DNA of 64,000 bases from Collinsella sp. OM04-5. GTDB lineage: Bacteria > Actinomycetota > Coriobacteriia > Coriobacteriales > Coriobacteriaceae. Under the pieces are notes generated by a model, which saw only the letters and a list, made by a program, of their open reading frames with translations, made no database searches and had not been told where the DNA came from. Of the stretch, positions 16,453 through 24,911 are shown piece after piece. The stretch lies in the NCBI RefSeq assembly GCF_003439125.1, contig NZ_QSUU01000010.1:1-64000 (forward strand), given 5' to 3'. Position numbers and translations under genes: made by a program. Every line of letters begins with the position of its first letter. Within the stretch, counting starts at the first letter, position 1.

Positions 16453-17466
16453 TTAATAGCGCTCGAAGAAGGCAAGCGCGTTGTCGCTGCAGAGCTTTTG
16501 CATCACGGTCTTGCCAAAGTGCTTGGAGAGCATGTTCTGGAACTCGGGCATCATGCTGGCATCGGAGAGGAAAGCGGGCACAGTGGCGCCGTCCCAGTCG
16601 CCGCCGAGCGCGATGACGTCCTCGCCGCCCAGGTCGAGCCAGTGCTCGATATGTGCCGCTAGCTGGTCGAAGGTGACGTCTGCGGCGGTCTTGTCGGTTG
16701 CGTCGTTGGAAAGGAACTCGCTGCAGTAGTTGAGGCCGACGATACCGCCCATGTCGCGAATGGTGCGGAACTGGTCGTCGGTGAGGTTGCGCTTGACGCC
16801 GCAAACCGCACGGGAGTTGGAGTGGCTGGCGACGAAGGGACGCGTGGCGTGGGCGACAACCTCGTCAAAGCACTCATCGTTGAGGTGGGAGACGTCAAGC
16901 ACCATGCCGGCGTGCTCCATCTGCGTAAGTGCCTCGATGCCGGCGGCGGTGAGGTCGGCGTGGGTATCGTGTCCGCTTGCGAGCGGCCCCTGCGCGTTCC
17001 AGCTGAGTGACGACATGAGTACGCCCAAGCTCTTGAGCACCTCGATCAGCGCGGGGTCCTCGGCAAAGAACGTGGCGTTTTCGATGGTGTGGATGCAAGC
17101 GACCTTGCCGTCCTTGAGCGCGGGGCGGATGTCTGCGGCGCTGCGCACGTTGACCATACTGTCGTGGTTGAGCATTGCCTGGCCGCTCATATGCGCCATG
17201 ATCTGCGCCTGGAAGCGCGCGGCGTGGGCGGTGGGAATCTCGTCGGGGACAAACGTGGCGAAGCACTGTGCCCATGGCGTGTTGCCGATCTTTGCGAGCG
17301 AGATGGCGCAGGCGTTACCCTCGATGAGGTCGAAATCCTGCGGATGCGTTTCGTCGCCGGGGAAATAACCGTCGGTACCGGCGGTAAAGCGCAGGTCGAG
17401 ATCGAGTGTGGCCCAGCCGATGCGGTCGGCGGTGTCGCAGTGTAGGTCAAATACGGGATATGCCAT
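16453..17466 (-). CDS. Membrane-dipeptidase family (M19) dipeptidase
   Basis: A 337-residue zinc dipeptidase of the renal dipeptidase family, cleaving dipeptides, sometimes with a D-residue. Visible metal-site pieces are FDLHCDTADR at the N-terminus, VLDVSHLNDECFDEV and VASHSNSRAVCG in the middle and LGGDWDG near the C-terminus. No signal peptide, so likely cytoplasmic here. The ATG at 17466 has a perfect GGAGG site 4 bases upstream. It stands alone, divergent from slyD. Confidence 0.9.
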   Translation of the reverse strand: MAYPVFDLHCDTADRIGWATLDLDLRFTAGTDGYFPGDETHPQDFDLIEGNACAISLAKIGNTPWAQCFATFVPDEIPTAHAARFQAQIMAHMSGQAMLNHDSMVNVRSAADIRPALKDGKVACIHTIENATFFAEDPALIEVLKSLGVLMSSLSWNAQGPLASGHDTHADLTAAGIEALTQMEHAGMVLDVSHLNDECFDEVVAHATRPFVASHSNSRAVCGVKRNLTDDQFRTIRDMGGIVGLNYCSEFLSNDATDKTAADVTFDQLAAHIEHWLDLGGEDVIALGGDWDGATVPAFLSDASMMPEFQNMLSKHFGKTVMQKLCSDNALAFFERY

Positions 17467-17586
17467 GGTTCCTCCGGTTGCAGCGTTTCTTTGCAAACTG
17501 TCTTTGAATTGTATGACTAGGGTATAGTTAGCGCCATATGTTCATGGCGGTCCGCGTTGTGCGCCGCCCTTATCACGGAGGTTACC

Positions 17587-18015
17587 ATGTCCAACCAGGG
17601 CAAGAAGGTCAAGACCCATTATCGCGGCACGCTCGACGACGGCACGCAGTTCGATAGCTCCTACGATCGCGGCGAGCCGCTGGAGTTCACCTGCGGCGCC
17701 GGTCAGATGATCAAGGGCTTCGACGCCGCTGTTGTCGACATGCAGGTGGGCGAGAAGAAGACCGTGCACATTCCTGCTGCCGATGCCTACGGCGAGCACA
17801 ATCCCGAGATGGTTATTACCTTCCCGGCCGAACAGGTTCCCAACATCGAGCAGATCGAGAAGGGCATGAAGCTTTTCCTGTCCACGCCGAGCGGTATGCC
17901 CGTCCCCGCCGTGGTCATCGACGTAACGCCCGAGGCCGTGACGCTCGACGCCAACCACGAGCTGGCCGGCAAGGACCTCAACTTTGATATCGAGCTCGTC
18001 GAGGTCGAGGGTTAG
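17587..18015 (+). CDS. slyD: FKBP-type peptidyl-prolyl isomerase, SlyD-like
   Basis: 142 residues: an FKBP domain (VKTHYRGTLDDGTQFDSS, GQMIKGFDAAVVDMQVGEK) interrupted by the insert-in-flap domain, then LDANHELAGKDLNFDIELVEV, which is diagnostic for SlyD. SlyD proteins are chaperones and isomerases that also deliver nickel. The His/Cys-rich metal tail of E. coli SlyD is missing: the protein ends LVEVEG. An ACGGAGG site precedes the ATG. A UreE-like gene starts three bases after its stop, which strengthens a link to nickel. Confidence 0.92.
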   Translation: MSNQGKKVKTHYRGTLDDGTQFDSSYDRGEPLEFTCGAGQMIKGFDAAVVDMQVGEKKTVHIPAADAYGEHNPEMVITFPAEQVPNIEQIEKGMKLFLSTPSGMPVPAVVIDVTPEAVTLDANHELAGKDLNFDIELVEVEG

Positions 18016-18018
18016 AGT

Positions 18019-18597
18019 ATGCCTGAACGCTTGGTTTCGACGACATGCTTGGGAAATCTCAACGATCCGTCCTATGAACTCCTGCTTCGCCGGAAGTTGG
18101 GCGGCGTCTTTGAAGTTGACGAGCTGCTGCTCGATTGGGACCAGGCTGATGTATGCGCGCTTGTGGGCGTGACGGAGCTGGGGCGCACGGTCGATGTTCG
18201 GCTGGATACTGCCGACGGCGGTCGTCTTGCCGACGGTGACGTGCTCGCTATCGACCATACGGGTGCGGTGCCCGTGGTGGTTGTCGTACGTCTGCGCGGC
18301 GCCGAGGTTTATTTGGTCGAAGTTGACCGCATGGACCCGATTGCGCTCGCGCATACGTGCTGGGAGATCGGCAATATGCATACGCCGCTTTTCCGAGGCG
18401 ATTCGGACGAGCATACCGTGCGCATGTATACGCCGGTGCAGCCTGTTTTGGGCCGCATGCTCCGGGGCGTCGAGGGCGTTCGGCTCTCGGTGGTTACCCG
18501 TAAACTCGATTCGGACCGGCGCTTTGCGTCGAATGCGGCGGATGCCGTTGTGAGTATGGCTCCAGACTTTACGATCGTAAAGAAGGCGCGCGGTTAA
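18019..18597 (+). CDS. UreE-like nickel metallochaperone
   Basis: 192 residues. An N-terminal beta-rich domain is followed by a ferredoxin-like domain with MDPIALAHTCWEIGNMHTPL, close to the UreE signature DP..LARA..HLGNRH; His121 corresponds to the conserved dimer-interface nickel ligand. There is no His-rich tail. UreE normally serves urease, yet no urease structural or accessory gene is in this window. It is transcribed with slyD (3-base gap). It may supply another nickel enzyme. The fit is by motif and could be wrong in detail. Confidence 0.72.
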   Translation: MPERLVSTTCLGNLNDPSYELLLRRKLGGVFEVDELLLDWDQADVCALVGVTELGRTVDVRLDTADGGRLADGDVLAIDHTGAVPVVVVVRLRGAEVYLVEVDRMDPIALAHTCWEIGNMHTPLFRGDSDEHTVRMYTPVQPVLGRMLRGVEGVRLSVVTRKLDSDRRFASNAADAVVSMAPDFTIVKKARG

Positions 18598-18610
18598 CGT
18601 GCGTATAAGT

Positions 18611-18652
18611 AAGACGGACTTTGAGAGGCAACTATTCAAAGTCCGTCTTTCT
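18611..18652 (+). terminator. Terminator after the slyD operon
   Basis: Perfect 14-bp stem AAGACGGACTTTGA/TCAAAGTCCGTCTT with an 11-base loop, followed by TCTGTT. It can work on both strands. Confidence 0.7.
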
Positions 18653-18680
18653 GTTGATGAGATGCTGTGGGGGAAAGCAT

Positions 18681-19478
18681 ATGGGTCTTGAAGGAATCAA
18701 GCTGATTGCATGCGATTTGGACGGCACGTTGCTGCATCCGGGGGAGCGCGAGCCGCGTTCCGAGGCCTTTGAGCTCATCGATGAGCTGCATCGTCGCGGT
18801 ATCGTGTTTATGCCGGCGAGCGGCCGTCAATATGCGAGCTTGCGCTATCTGTTTGCCCCGGTGGCCGATGAGCTCGCCTATGTATGCGAAAACGGAGCTC
18901 TGGTGATGAGCGAGGGACGCGCCGTTGTCAAGCGTTCCATGGAGCGTAGCCTTGCTATGGATATCGCGAATGCCGTGATTGCATATCCCCATGCCGACGT
19001 GACCCTTTCGTGTGAGGGGCACCTCTACACCATGAGCGGCAACGATGCGTTCGTCGATCATTTGCGCTATGAGGTCCACTGCGATGTGGCGGTGGTCGAC
19101 CGTCCCGAGGACATCGAAGAGGACGTCATTAAGATTGCCTTCCAGACGCCCGAGGTGAATCAGCCGGCGGCGCTGGAGTATTTTGAGCGCCACTTTAGCG
19201 ATCGAGTCGATGTCATGACATCGGGAACCGAATGGACGGACTTTATCGGCTTTGATTCGGGTAAGGGTTCCGCGCTTGCCGATTACGGTCGTGCCCTGGG
19301 TATTTCGCCCGATGAGATGATGGCGTTTGGCGATAACGAGAACGACCGCGACATGCTCAACGTAGTGGGCCATCCTTATCTAATGGAGAGCTGCAATCCC
19401 TCTATGCGTGGCATCAACGACCGCGTCCGCTATGTGTACACGGTCGAAGAAGAACTGCGTCGCCTGCTTGCCGAGTAG
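18681..19478 (+). CDS. Cof-type HAD phosphatase
   Basis: 265-residue class IIB HAD hydrolase. Motif I is DLDGTLL (nucleophile Asp), motif II PASGRQY, motif III/IV a Lys in SGKG and GDNENDRDML. Such proteins remove phosphate from sugars or cofactors such as FMN or PLP; the substrate is not predictable. A GGGGGAAAG site precedes the ATG at 18681. It is flanked by a terminator and a convergent fur gene. Confidence 0.88.
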   Translation: MGLEGIKLIACDLDGTLLHPGEREPRSEAFELIDELHRRGIVFMPASGRQYASLRYLFAPVADELAYVCENGALVMSEGRAVVKRSMERSLAMDIANAVIAYPHADVTLSCEGHLYTMSGNDAFVDHLRYEVHCDVAVVDRPEDIEEDVIKIAFQTPEVNQPAALEYFERHFSDRVDVMTSGTEWTDFIGFDSGKGSALADYGRALGISPDEMMAFGDNENDRDMLNVVGHPYLMESCNPSMRGINDRVRYVYTVEEELRRLLAE

Positions 19479-19493
19479 GCATGTCCCAAACAT

Positions 19494-19874
19494 CTACCGG
19501 CAGTCGGGGCAGAGACCCTCGAAGATGGTGTAGTGCGACGTGACGTGCCAGCCGATTTGCTCGGATGCCTTGGCGTCGAGCTGGGCATCGAAGGGGAGTG
19601 GTATGTCGATGACGCGGCTGCACGAGGTGCAGATGATATGCGCATGCGGCTCGATCGTGCGATCGAAGCGGCTGCCGCCCGGCGTCTTGATGGAGAGAAT
19701 CTCGCCGGCGTCGGCCAAGAGATTGAGGTTGCGGTAGACCGTGCCGCGGCTGATTTTGTCATCCTGCGCGCGCACGACGTTGTAGATTTCGTCGGCGGTG
19801 GGATGGTTATAGCTTTGGCGCACGGCGTCAAGAACCAGCTTTCGCTGCCTGGTATTCCTTCTTTGCACCGCCAT
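19494..19874 (-). CDS. Fur/PerR family transcriptional regulator
   Basis: 126 residues with an N-terminal winged helix (NTRQRKLVLDAV, ISRGTVYRNLNLLADAG) and C-terminal HAHIICTSCSRV with two cysteines of the structural zinc site; the second pair is CPDC at the very end. RFDRTIEPHAH supplies the regulatory metal ligands. The Asp in FDRT and overall length fit PerR as well as Fur. No convincing Fur box was found in its own upstream region, so self-control is unproven. Confidence 0.9.
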   Translation of the reverse strand: MAVQRRNTRQRKLVLDAVRQSYNHPTADEIYNVVRAQDDKISRGTVYRNLNLLADAGEILSIKTPGGSRFDRTIEPHAHIICTSCSRVIDIPLPFDAQLDAKASEQIGWHVTSHYTIFEGLCPDCR

Positions 19875-19935
19875 GCGCCTCGCCTCTTTTCTATCAACGG
19901 TCGTAGGTAAATGATACCGTATTTAGCACACAATA

Positions 19936-20346
19936 CTAATAACGAGGCGTGAAACCGTCTTCATTGGCAAGTGGGGCTCGGGCCTGGGCGTCTACGAGGC
20001 GAAAACGCGTTCCCATACGCTCGTAGGAGGCATGAAGCGCCTCGAGATGAGATAGGATATTTGCCGGAGCCCCCTGTATCTCCATCTCGACTGAGCCGTC
20101 TTCCATGTTACGCACCCAGCCGGTGAGCGCGCGTGCCTGCGCGAGGTTGGTGTTGGTAAAGCGAAAGCCAACGCCCTGGACTTGCCCCGCCCAGCGCAGG
20201 AAATAGCGCAGGGGAGTGTCTTGAGTGGCCTCGTCGCTTGCGAGCACAGTAAGCCTGCGGCGCAGCTCGAGCTCGACGTTTGATGGTTTTTGAGGCTCTC
20301 GACTGCCGCCGGTGACGCTGGAGAAGAACGTATCGAAGAGGCCCAT
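19936..20346 (-). CDS. Acylphosphatase-domain protein
   Basis: 136 residues. The C-terminal 90 residues are an acylphosphatase domain: GQVQGVGFRFTNTN carries the catalytic Arg and GWVRNMEDGSVEMEIQG follows; the expected catalytic Asn is in the FTNTN segment. About 45 N-terminal residues (MGLFDTFFSSVTGG...) form a polar extension absent from normal 90-100 residue enzymes. It hydrolyses acyl phosphates, a class of compound made by the 4-10 kb operon, though a link is only suggestive. It overlaps nothing and starts 3 bp after the oxidoreductase stop. Confidence 0.88.
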   Translation of the reverse strand: MGLFDTFFSSVTGGSREPQKPSNVELELRRRLTVLASDEATQDTPLRYFLRWAGQVQGVGFRFTNTNLAQARALTGWVRNMEDGSVEMEIQGAPANILSHLEALHASYERMGTRFRLVDAQARAPLANEDGFTPRY

Positions 20347-20348
20347 AG

Positions 20349-21455
20349 CTATGCCTGCTTGCCTGCGTCGGCCGGGAAGGTTATGCCGGCCTGCTGGCGC
20401 ACGGCATCCATGATGCGCAGTGAGACGAGTGTGACATCGCGGTAGTGGCCAAGCTCGTGGCGTCCCGCCGGGGTCTCCCAAATCTCTTCCTTAACGTTAT
20501 CGATGCCGCCGATGGCGGTGATAAAGTCTGTGAGTTCGTATTCCATAGTGTTGCTCGATTTGGGCAGGTCGAGCACGCGGCCGTTGTCTCCCTGTTCGCG
20601 CGGTGCCTCGGTCGCCGAGCCGCGTACGACGTCGCCGCGATAGTCGATGCGGACGTTGCGGGGCGTGGACAGATGGTCGATCTGGATAGTGCCACGCTCG
20701 CCTTCGATCTGCGAGGGCAGCAGGTCATTCGTAATTTTGGAGTGCGCGAGCTCGACGGAGATACGGCCGCCGCCGTAGCTGGCGAGGATGGAACCGCAGC
20801 CATCGATGGGGCCGTGCGTGAGCCGTCGCGTGGTGGGATCGAGCAGAGTGGTCATGCTCGTAAGGCCGGAGGGCATGCCAAAGATCTCGACCATGGGCTC
20901 GACGGTATAGACGCCAATGTCCATGAGGGAACCCGATGCCATATTGCAGTCGAAGATATTGGTGGCGCGTCCCGCGAGAATCTCGTTGTAGCGCGAGGAA
21001 TATTTGCCAAAGCGCAATGAGGCGCGGCGGATGGGGGCGATCTCGCCCAGGGCGTCCTCGATGGCGTGGAAGGCGGGATCGTGGAGGGGACGCATGGCCT
21101 CGAGGGCCACGACACCTGCTGCCTCGGCAGCGCGGAAGACTTCCAGCGCCTGCGCTTCGGTGGCGCAGAAGGGCTTCTCGACGATGACGTGCTTGCCACC
21201 GGCGATGCAGGCAAGGGCCTGCTCGTAGTGAAGTGCGTTGGGGCTGCCGATATAGACGGCGTCGACGTCGGCGGCTGCCGCAAGCTCATCGAGTGAGATA
21301 AAGTTTCGCTCGCCATCGCGCTCGGCGGTAAAGGCAGCACCGCGATTGGCATCGCGTGAAAGCGTGCCCACAAACGCGGCTTGGTCGTTGGCGTTGACGA
21401 CTTGGATAAAGTCGTCGGTGATCATGGATGTGCCGATGGTCGCGATGCGCAGCAT
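20349..21455 (-). CDS. Gfo/Idh/MocA family NAD(P)-dependent oxidoreductase
   Basis: 368 residues with an N-terminal Rossmann fold (LRIATIGTSMITDDFIQ) and the family motif EKPFCATEAQA with the catalytic Lys, followed by a C-terminal beta-sheet substrate domain. Substrate is probably a sugar or cyclitol. The usual GxGxxG is degenerate (GTSMIT). An AAGGGGG site precedes the ATG. Acylphosphatase gene follows directly on the same strand. Confidence 0.87.
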   Translation of the reverse strand: MLRIATIGTSMITDDFIQVVNANDQAAFVGTLSRDANRGAAFTAERDGERNFISLDELAAAADVDAVYIGSPNALHYEQALACIAGGKHVIVEKPFCATEAQALEVFRAAEAAGVVALEAMRPLHDPAFHAIEDALGEIAPIRRASLRFGKYSSRYNEILAGRATNIFDCNMASGSLMDIGVYTVEPMVEIFGMPSGLTSMTTLLDPTTRRLTHGPIDGCGSILASYGGGRISVELAHSKITNDLLPSQIEGERGTIQIDHLSTPRNVRIDYRGDVVRGSATEAPREQGDNGRVLDLPKSSNTMEYELTDFITAIGGIDNVKEEIWETPAGRHELGHYRDVTLVSLRIMDAVRQQAGITFPADAGKQA

Positions 21456-21528
21456 ACGTCCCCCTTGCGTTGTTTGGTCTACAGGATGAGTGTAGCGCGT
21501 GGGGATATAAAGCTGTGCGAAAACGCTA

Positions 21529-22014
21529 TTACAGGTCGCTCTCGTTAAAGCCGGTGTCGATATCGAGGTTGCTGCCGTCGGCCGCCGTGGTGGCGAGCTC
21601 ATCGCAGCGCTCATTGAGCTCGTGGCCGGCGTGACCCTTAACCCAGATGAACTCAACCTTATGCTTGCTTTTGGCGGTGAGTAGGCGCTCCCACAGGTCG
21701 CGGTTCTTGACGGGCTGCTTGTTGGCGGTTTTCCACCCGCGCTTTTTCCAGCCGTCGATCCAGTGCTTCTTAAAGGCGTTGACGACGTACTGCGAATCGG
21801 AATGGACTTCGACCTCGCAGGGGCGGTTGAGTGCCTCGAGCGCCACGATAACGGCCATGAGCTCCATGCGGTTGTTGGTGGTCTTGGCGTAGCCGCGCGA
21901 GAGCTCGGAGGTAAAGGTCTTGCCGGCGGGGTTGGTGTATTTGAGCACGGCGCCGTAGCCGCCGCGTCCCGGATTTGATCGGGCCGAGCCGTCGGTATAG
22001 ATGATGACCTTCAC
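21529..22014 (-). CDS. rnhA: Ribonuclease HI
   Basis: 161 residues; cuts RNA in RNA-DNA hybrids. The four acidic catalytic residues are in [31 protein letters not shown] and [10 protein letters not shown] basic protrusion segment ([15 protein letters not shown]) matches the long E. coli-type enzyme. GTG start with an AAAGGAAA site. Single gene on the minus strand. Confidence 0.93.
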   Translation of the reverse strand: MKVIIYTDGSARSNPGRGGYGAVLKYTNPAGKTFTSELSRGYAKTTNNRMELMAVIVALEALNRPCEVEVHSDSQYVVNAFKKHWIDGWKKRGWKTANKQPVKNRDLWERLLTAKSKHKVEFIWVKGHAGHELNERCDELATTAADGSNLDIDTGFNESDL

Positions 22015-22113
22015 GGGTTTCCTTTCTTTGAGTGCATTTCATGTGAGTGACCATTGTAGCGCCATGCCCGCCGGGGGCCAGCAATCTACGATTTCTGCCC
22101 CGTCTTCCGACTG

Positions 22114-23016
22114 TTAGCTGGCATGGATGATGCGGTTGAGCTCGTCGAGGTATTGCTGCAAGAGGAGAGAGGGCTTGCGCTCGTCGTGCATGATGTAGCC
22201 AACGTGCATCGTTGGGGCGTCTGCTAACGGGATCGATGCCATGCCCCATTGCATTTCATTGGAGAGGACACCGGTCGACAGGGTGTAACCGTTCGACGTG
22301 ATAAGTAAGTTGGTAAGTGTTCCGCGGTCCGATATTCGTATGTTGCGGTCGCAAGGGATATAGCTAAAAGGTTCCTCGGCGTAATAGAAGGAGTTTGAGG
22401 TTCCCTGCTCAAAGCTGTAGCGCGTATAGGGCGCGAGGTCGGCAAGGGACAGCTGAGGGCGGCGTGCGAGCGGGTGGCGTTCGCTGACGAATACGTGGAC
22501 CGTCGCGTCGAATAGGGGATGGAAGCTTGCGCGGGCATCGGCGAAGGCCTTCTGCAGAACGCGGGCGTTAAAGTCATCCAGATACAGAATGCCGATATCG
22601 CTGCGAAACGCACGGACGTCATCGATGATCTGCGATGTGGTGGTCTCGCGCATGATGAACTCGAACTTGCTGTCGCGGCAGCGCTCGACCACGTTGACAA
22701 AGGCCTCGACCGAAAAGGCGTAGTGCTGGGCGGAAATGGCGAGGCGGGCTTGCGGGGTGCCGCCGTTCTCGTAGCGTGCCTCGAGCATGTCGGCCTGCTC
22801 TACGACCTGGCGCGCATAGCCCAAAAGCTCGGTGCCGTCGTTGGTGAGCGTGACGCCGCGGCTGGAGCGCGTAAAGATCTCCAGATGGAGTTCCTGTTCC
22901 AGGCTTTTGACGGCGTTTGAGATGTTGGACTGAGCGGTATAGAGGCGCTGAGCTGCGGCGTTGATTGAGCCGGACTCTGCCACGGCGATCAGAAAACGAA
23001 GCTGCTGAAGGGTCAT
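22114..23016 (-). CDS. LysR family transcriptional regulator
   Basis: 300 residues with an N-terminal helix-turn-helix (LQQLRFLIAVAESGSINAAA, TAQSNISNAVKSLEQEL) and a periplasmic-binding-like effector domain. It is divergent from metY across a 272-bp gap, so it probably controls that gene in answer to a sulfur metabolite such as O-acetylserine or O-acetylhomoserine. Start chosen at 23016 with GAAAGG 9 bases upstream instead of the ATG at 23025 that touches it. Confidence 0.9.
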   Translation of the reverse strand: MTLQQLRFLIAVAESGSINAAAQRLYTAQSNISNAVKSLEQELHLEIFTRSSRGVTLTNDGTELLGYARQVVEQADMLEARYENGGTPQARLAISAQHYAFSVEAFVNVVERCRDSKFEFIMRETTTSQIIDDVRAFRSDIGILYLDDFNARVLQKAFADARASFHPLFDATVHVFVSERHPLARRPQLSLADLAPYTRYSFEQGTSNSFYYAEEPFSYIPCDRNIRISDRGTLTNLLITSNGYTLSTGVLSNEMQWGMASIPLADAPTMHVGYIMHDERKPSLLLQQYLDELNRIIHAS

Positions 23017-23173
23017 CGACGCCATCCTTTCGATAGTTATCTATAAAACAGATAACAAGTTAGCGCTTTTTAGTGATTGACCGAGGAAGACAATGCCCGT
23101 ACTATTCAAAACACACAAAGGCGGTAGGTTATTAAGCCGACTACGGAATCGGGACGCGAAAGGAGGCCCGCAT

Positions 23174-23227
23174 ATGAATTGCTTACCAAGACGAATGCCG
23201 GGCTCCTGTTTGCGCCCGTCGGCGTGA
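23174..23227 (+). CDS. Cysteine-containing leader peptide upstream of metY
   Basis: A 17-codon frame, MNCLPRRMPGSCLRPSA, starts with a very strong AAAGGAGG site 8 bases before its ATG and ends 61 bp before metY. Two of 17 codons are Cys and two are Met, the end products of the metY pathway. The segment AGGAGGCCCGCAT at its own ribosome site can pair with ATGCCGGGCTCCT inside the frame. This resembles a translation-coupled attenuator, but no experiment supports it and the peptide may not be conserved. Confidence 0.5.
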   Translation: MNCLPRRMPGSCLRPSA

Positions 23228-23288
23228 TCAGGAGACAGCGACTTACTTCTCTCTTTTTACTTACTTTCGTTCGATCAAGGAGATCATC

Positions 23289-24599
23289 ATGAGCCAGTTC
23301 ATCAACAACCCCGAGCACACCTTTGGTTTCGATACCCTGCAGCTGCACGTTGGCCAGGAGAGTGCCGATCCCGCATCCGACTCCCGTGCCGTGCCTATCT
23401 ACCAGACCACGAGCTATGTGTTCCGCAACTCCCAGCACGCCGCCGACCGCTTTGGTCTTGCCGACGCCGGTAACATCTACGGCCGTCTGACCAACTCCAC
23501 CCAGGGCGTCTTCGAGGACCGTATCGCCGCGCTCGAGGGCGGCGTGGCAGGTCTTGCCGTCGCCTCCGGCGCTGCTGCCATCACCTATACCCTGCAGGCT
23601 CTTGCTCAGGCTGGTGACCACGTGGTGGCTCAGAAGACCATCTACGGTGGCTCCTACAACCTGCTGGAGCATACGCTCTCCCAGTTTGGCGTCGAGACCA
23701 CGTTTGTCGATGCCCATAACCTGGAAGAGGTTGAGGGTGCCATCAAGGACAGCACCACGGTCATCTATCTCGAGACGCTCGGCAACCCCAACTCTGACAT
23801 CCCCAACATCGACGCCATCTCCGAGATTGCCAAGAAGCACGGTCTGCCGGTTGTCGTCGACAACACCTTCGGCACCCCGTATCTGTTCCGTCCGCTGGAG
23901 CACGGCGCCAACATCGTCGTCCACTCCGCAACCAAGTTCATCGGCGGCCACGGTACCTCGCTGGGCGGTGTGATCGTCGACGGCGGTAACTTCGATTGGA
24001 AGGCGAGTGGCAAGTACGCCCAGATCGCTGAGCCCAACCCCTCCTACCATGGTGTTTCGTTTGCCGAGGCTGCCGGTCCCACCGCCTTCGCAACCTATGT
24101 CCGCGCTATCCTGCTGCGTGACGAGGGCGCCTGCATCAGCCCGTTCAACGCCTGGGTCCTGCTCCAGGGCACCGAGACTCTGTCGCTGCGCGTCGACCGT
24201 CATGTCGAGAACACCAAGAAGGTCGTTGAGTTCCTGGCTGGCGACAGCCACGTCGCCAAGGTGAATCACCCGAGCCTGCCTGAGCACCCCGATCACGAGC
24301 TCTATCAGAAGTACTTCCCCCGTGGCGGTGCTTCGATCTTTACCTTTGAGATTAAGGGTGGCCAGGAGGCTGCATGGAAGTTCATCGATCATCTGCAGGT
24401 GTTCTCGCTGCTCGCCAACGTGGCCGACGTCAAGTCGCTCGTCGTGCACCCGGCTACCACCACGCACTCCCAGCTCTCTGCCGAGGAGCTCGCCGAGCAG
24501 AACATCACGCCCTCCACGATCCGTCTTTCCATCGGTACCGAGAACGCCGAGGATATCATTTGGGATCTGAAGCAGGCCTTTGCCGCGCTGGACGAGTAA
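23289..24599 (+). CDS. metY: O-acetylhomoserine aminocarboxypropyltransferase (sulfhydrylase)
   Basis: 436-residue PLP enzyme of the Cys/Met metabolism family that makes homocysteine from O-acetylhomoserine and sulfide. PLP Lys in VHSATKFIGGHGTS; YGGSYNLL and VVVDNTFGTPYL are typical of the OAH/OAS sulfhydrylase branch, as are the long C-terminal HPATTTHSQLSAEE segment and the length above 420 residues. Divergent from a LysR gene. CAAGGAGA site. A terminator lies 64 bp downstream. Confidence 0.93.
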   Translation: MSQFINNPEHTFGFDTLQLHVGQESADPASDSRAVPIYQTTSYVFRNSQHAADRFGLADAGNIYGRLTNSTQGVFEDRIAALEGGVAGLAVASGAAAITYTLQALAQAGDHVVAQKTIYGGSYNLLEHTLSQFGVETTFVDAHNLEEVEGAIKDSTTVIYLETLGNPNSDIPNIDAISEIAKKHGLPVVVDNTFGTPYLFRPLEHGANIVVHSATKFIGGHGTSLGGVIVDGGNFDWKASGKYAQIAEPNPSYHGVSFAEAAGPTAFATYVRAILLRDEGACISPFNAWVLLQGTETLSLRVDRHVENTKKVVEFLAGDSHVAKVNHPSLPEHPDHELYQKYFPRGGASIFTFEIKGGQEAAWKFIDHLQVFSLLANVADVKSLVVHPATTTHSQLSAEELAEQNITPSTIRLSIGTENAEDIIWDLKQAFAALDE

Positions 24600-24663
24600 G
24601 GCGACTTGTGCAAGGACCCCTTGCGACTCGATAGGTATAACTGCATAAAATGCCTGCTCAAGG

Positions 24664-24700
24664 CGCCTGTGCGAACAATGGTTGCACAGGCGTCGTTTTT
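24664..24700 (+). terminator. metY terminator
   Basis: CGCCTGTGC (24664-24672) pairs with GCACAGGCG (24684-24692), then TCGTTTTT. The rest of the 300-bp gap to the next gene shows a TTGACA at 24729 but no matching -10 box that I trust. Confidence 0.8.
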
Positions 24701-24911
24701 GCATAGAGAGGGTGCAAAAACAGGGTTTTTGACACGCTTTATGCAATCGAGATGTGGAAAACTCCTGTTGAGAGGATGTGAGTTTTACGCAATTGACGTG
24801 CGCCTTTTGAGTAAAACCGCAGGTCGCGATTTGCTCGGGGTACTATGCAGCGCGATTAAATCACACGCAGCTCAAACGCAGCAAAAACGCACTACGGAGG
24901 TTTCCAGCTAC

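Noticed and set aside
16411..16804. N-terminal extension of the metallopeptidase frame
   Set aside because: This part overlaps the dipeptidase gene in another frame and lacks a start signal; the TTG at 16378 is preferred.
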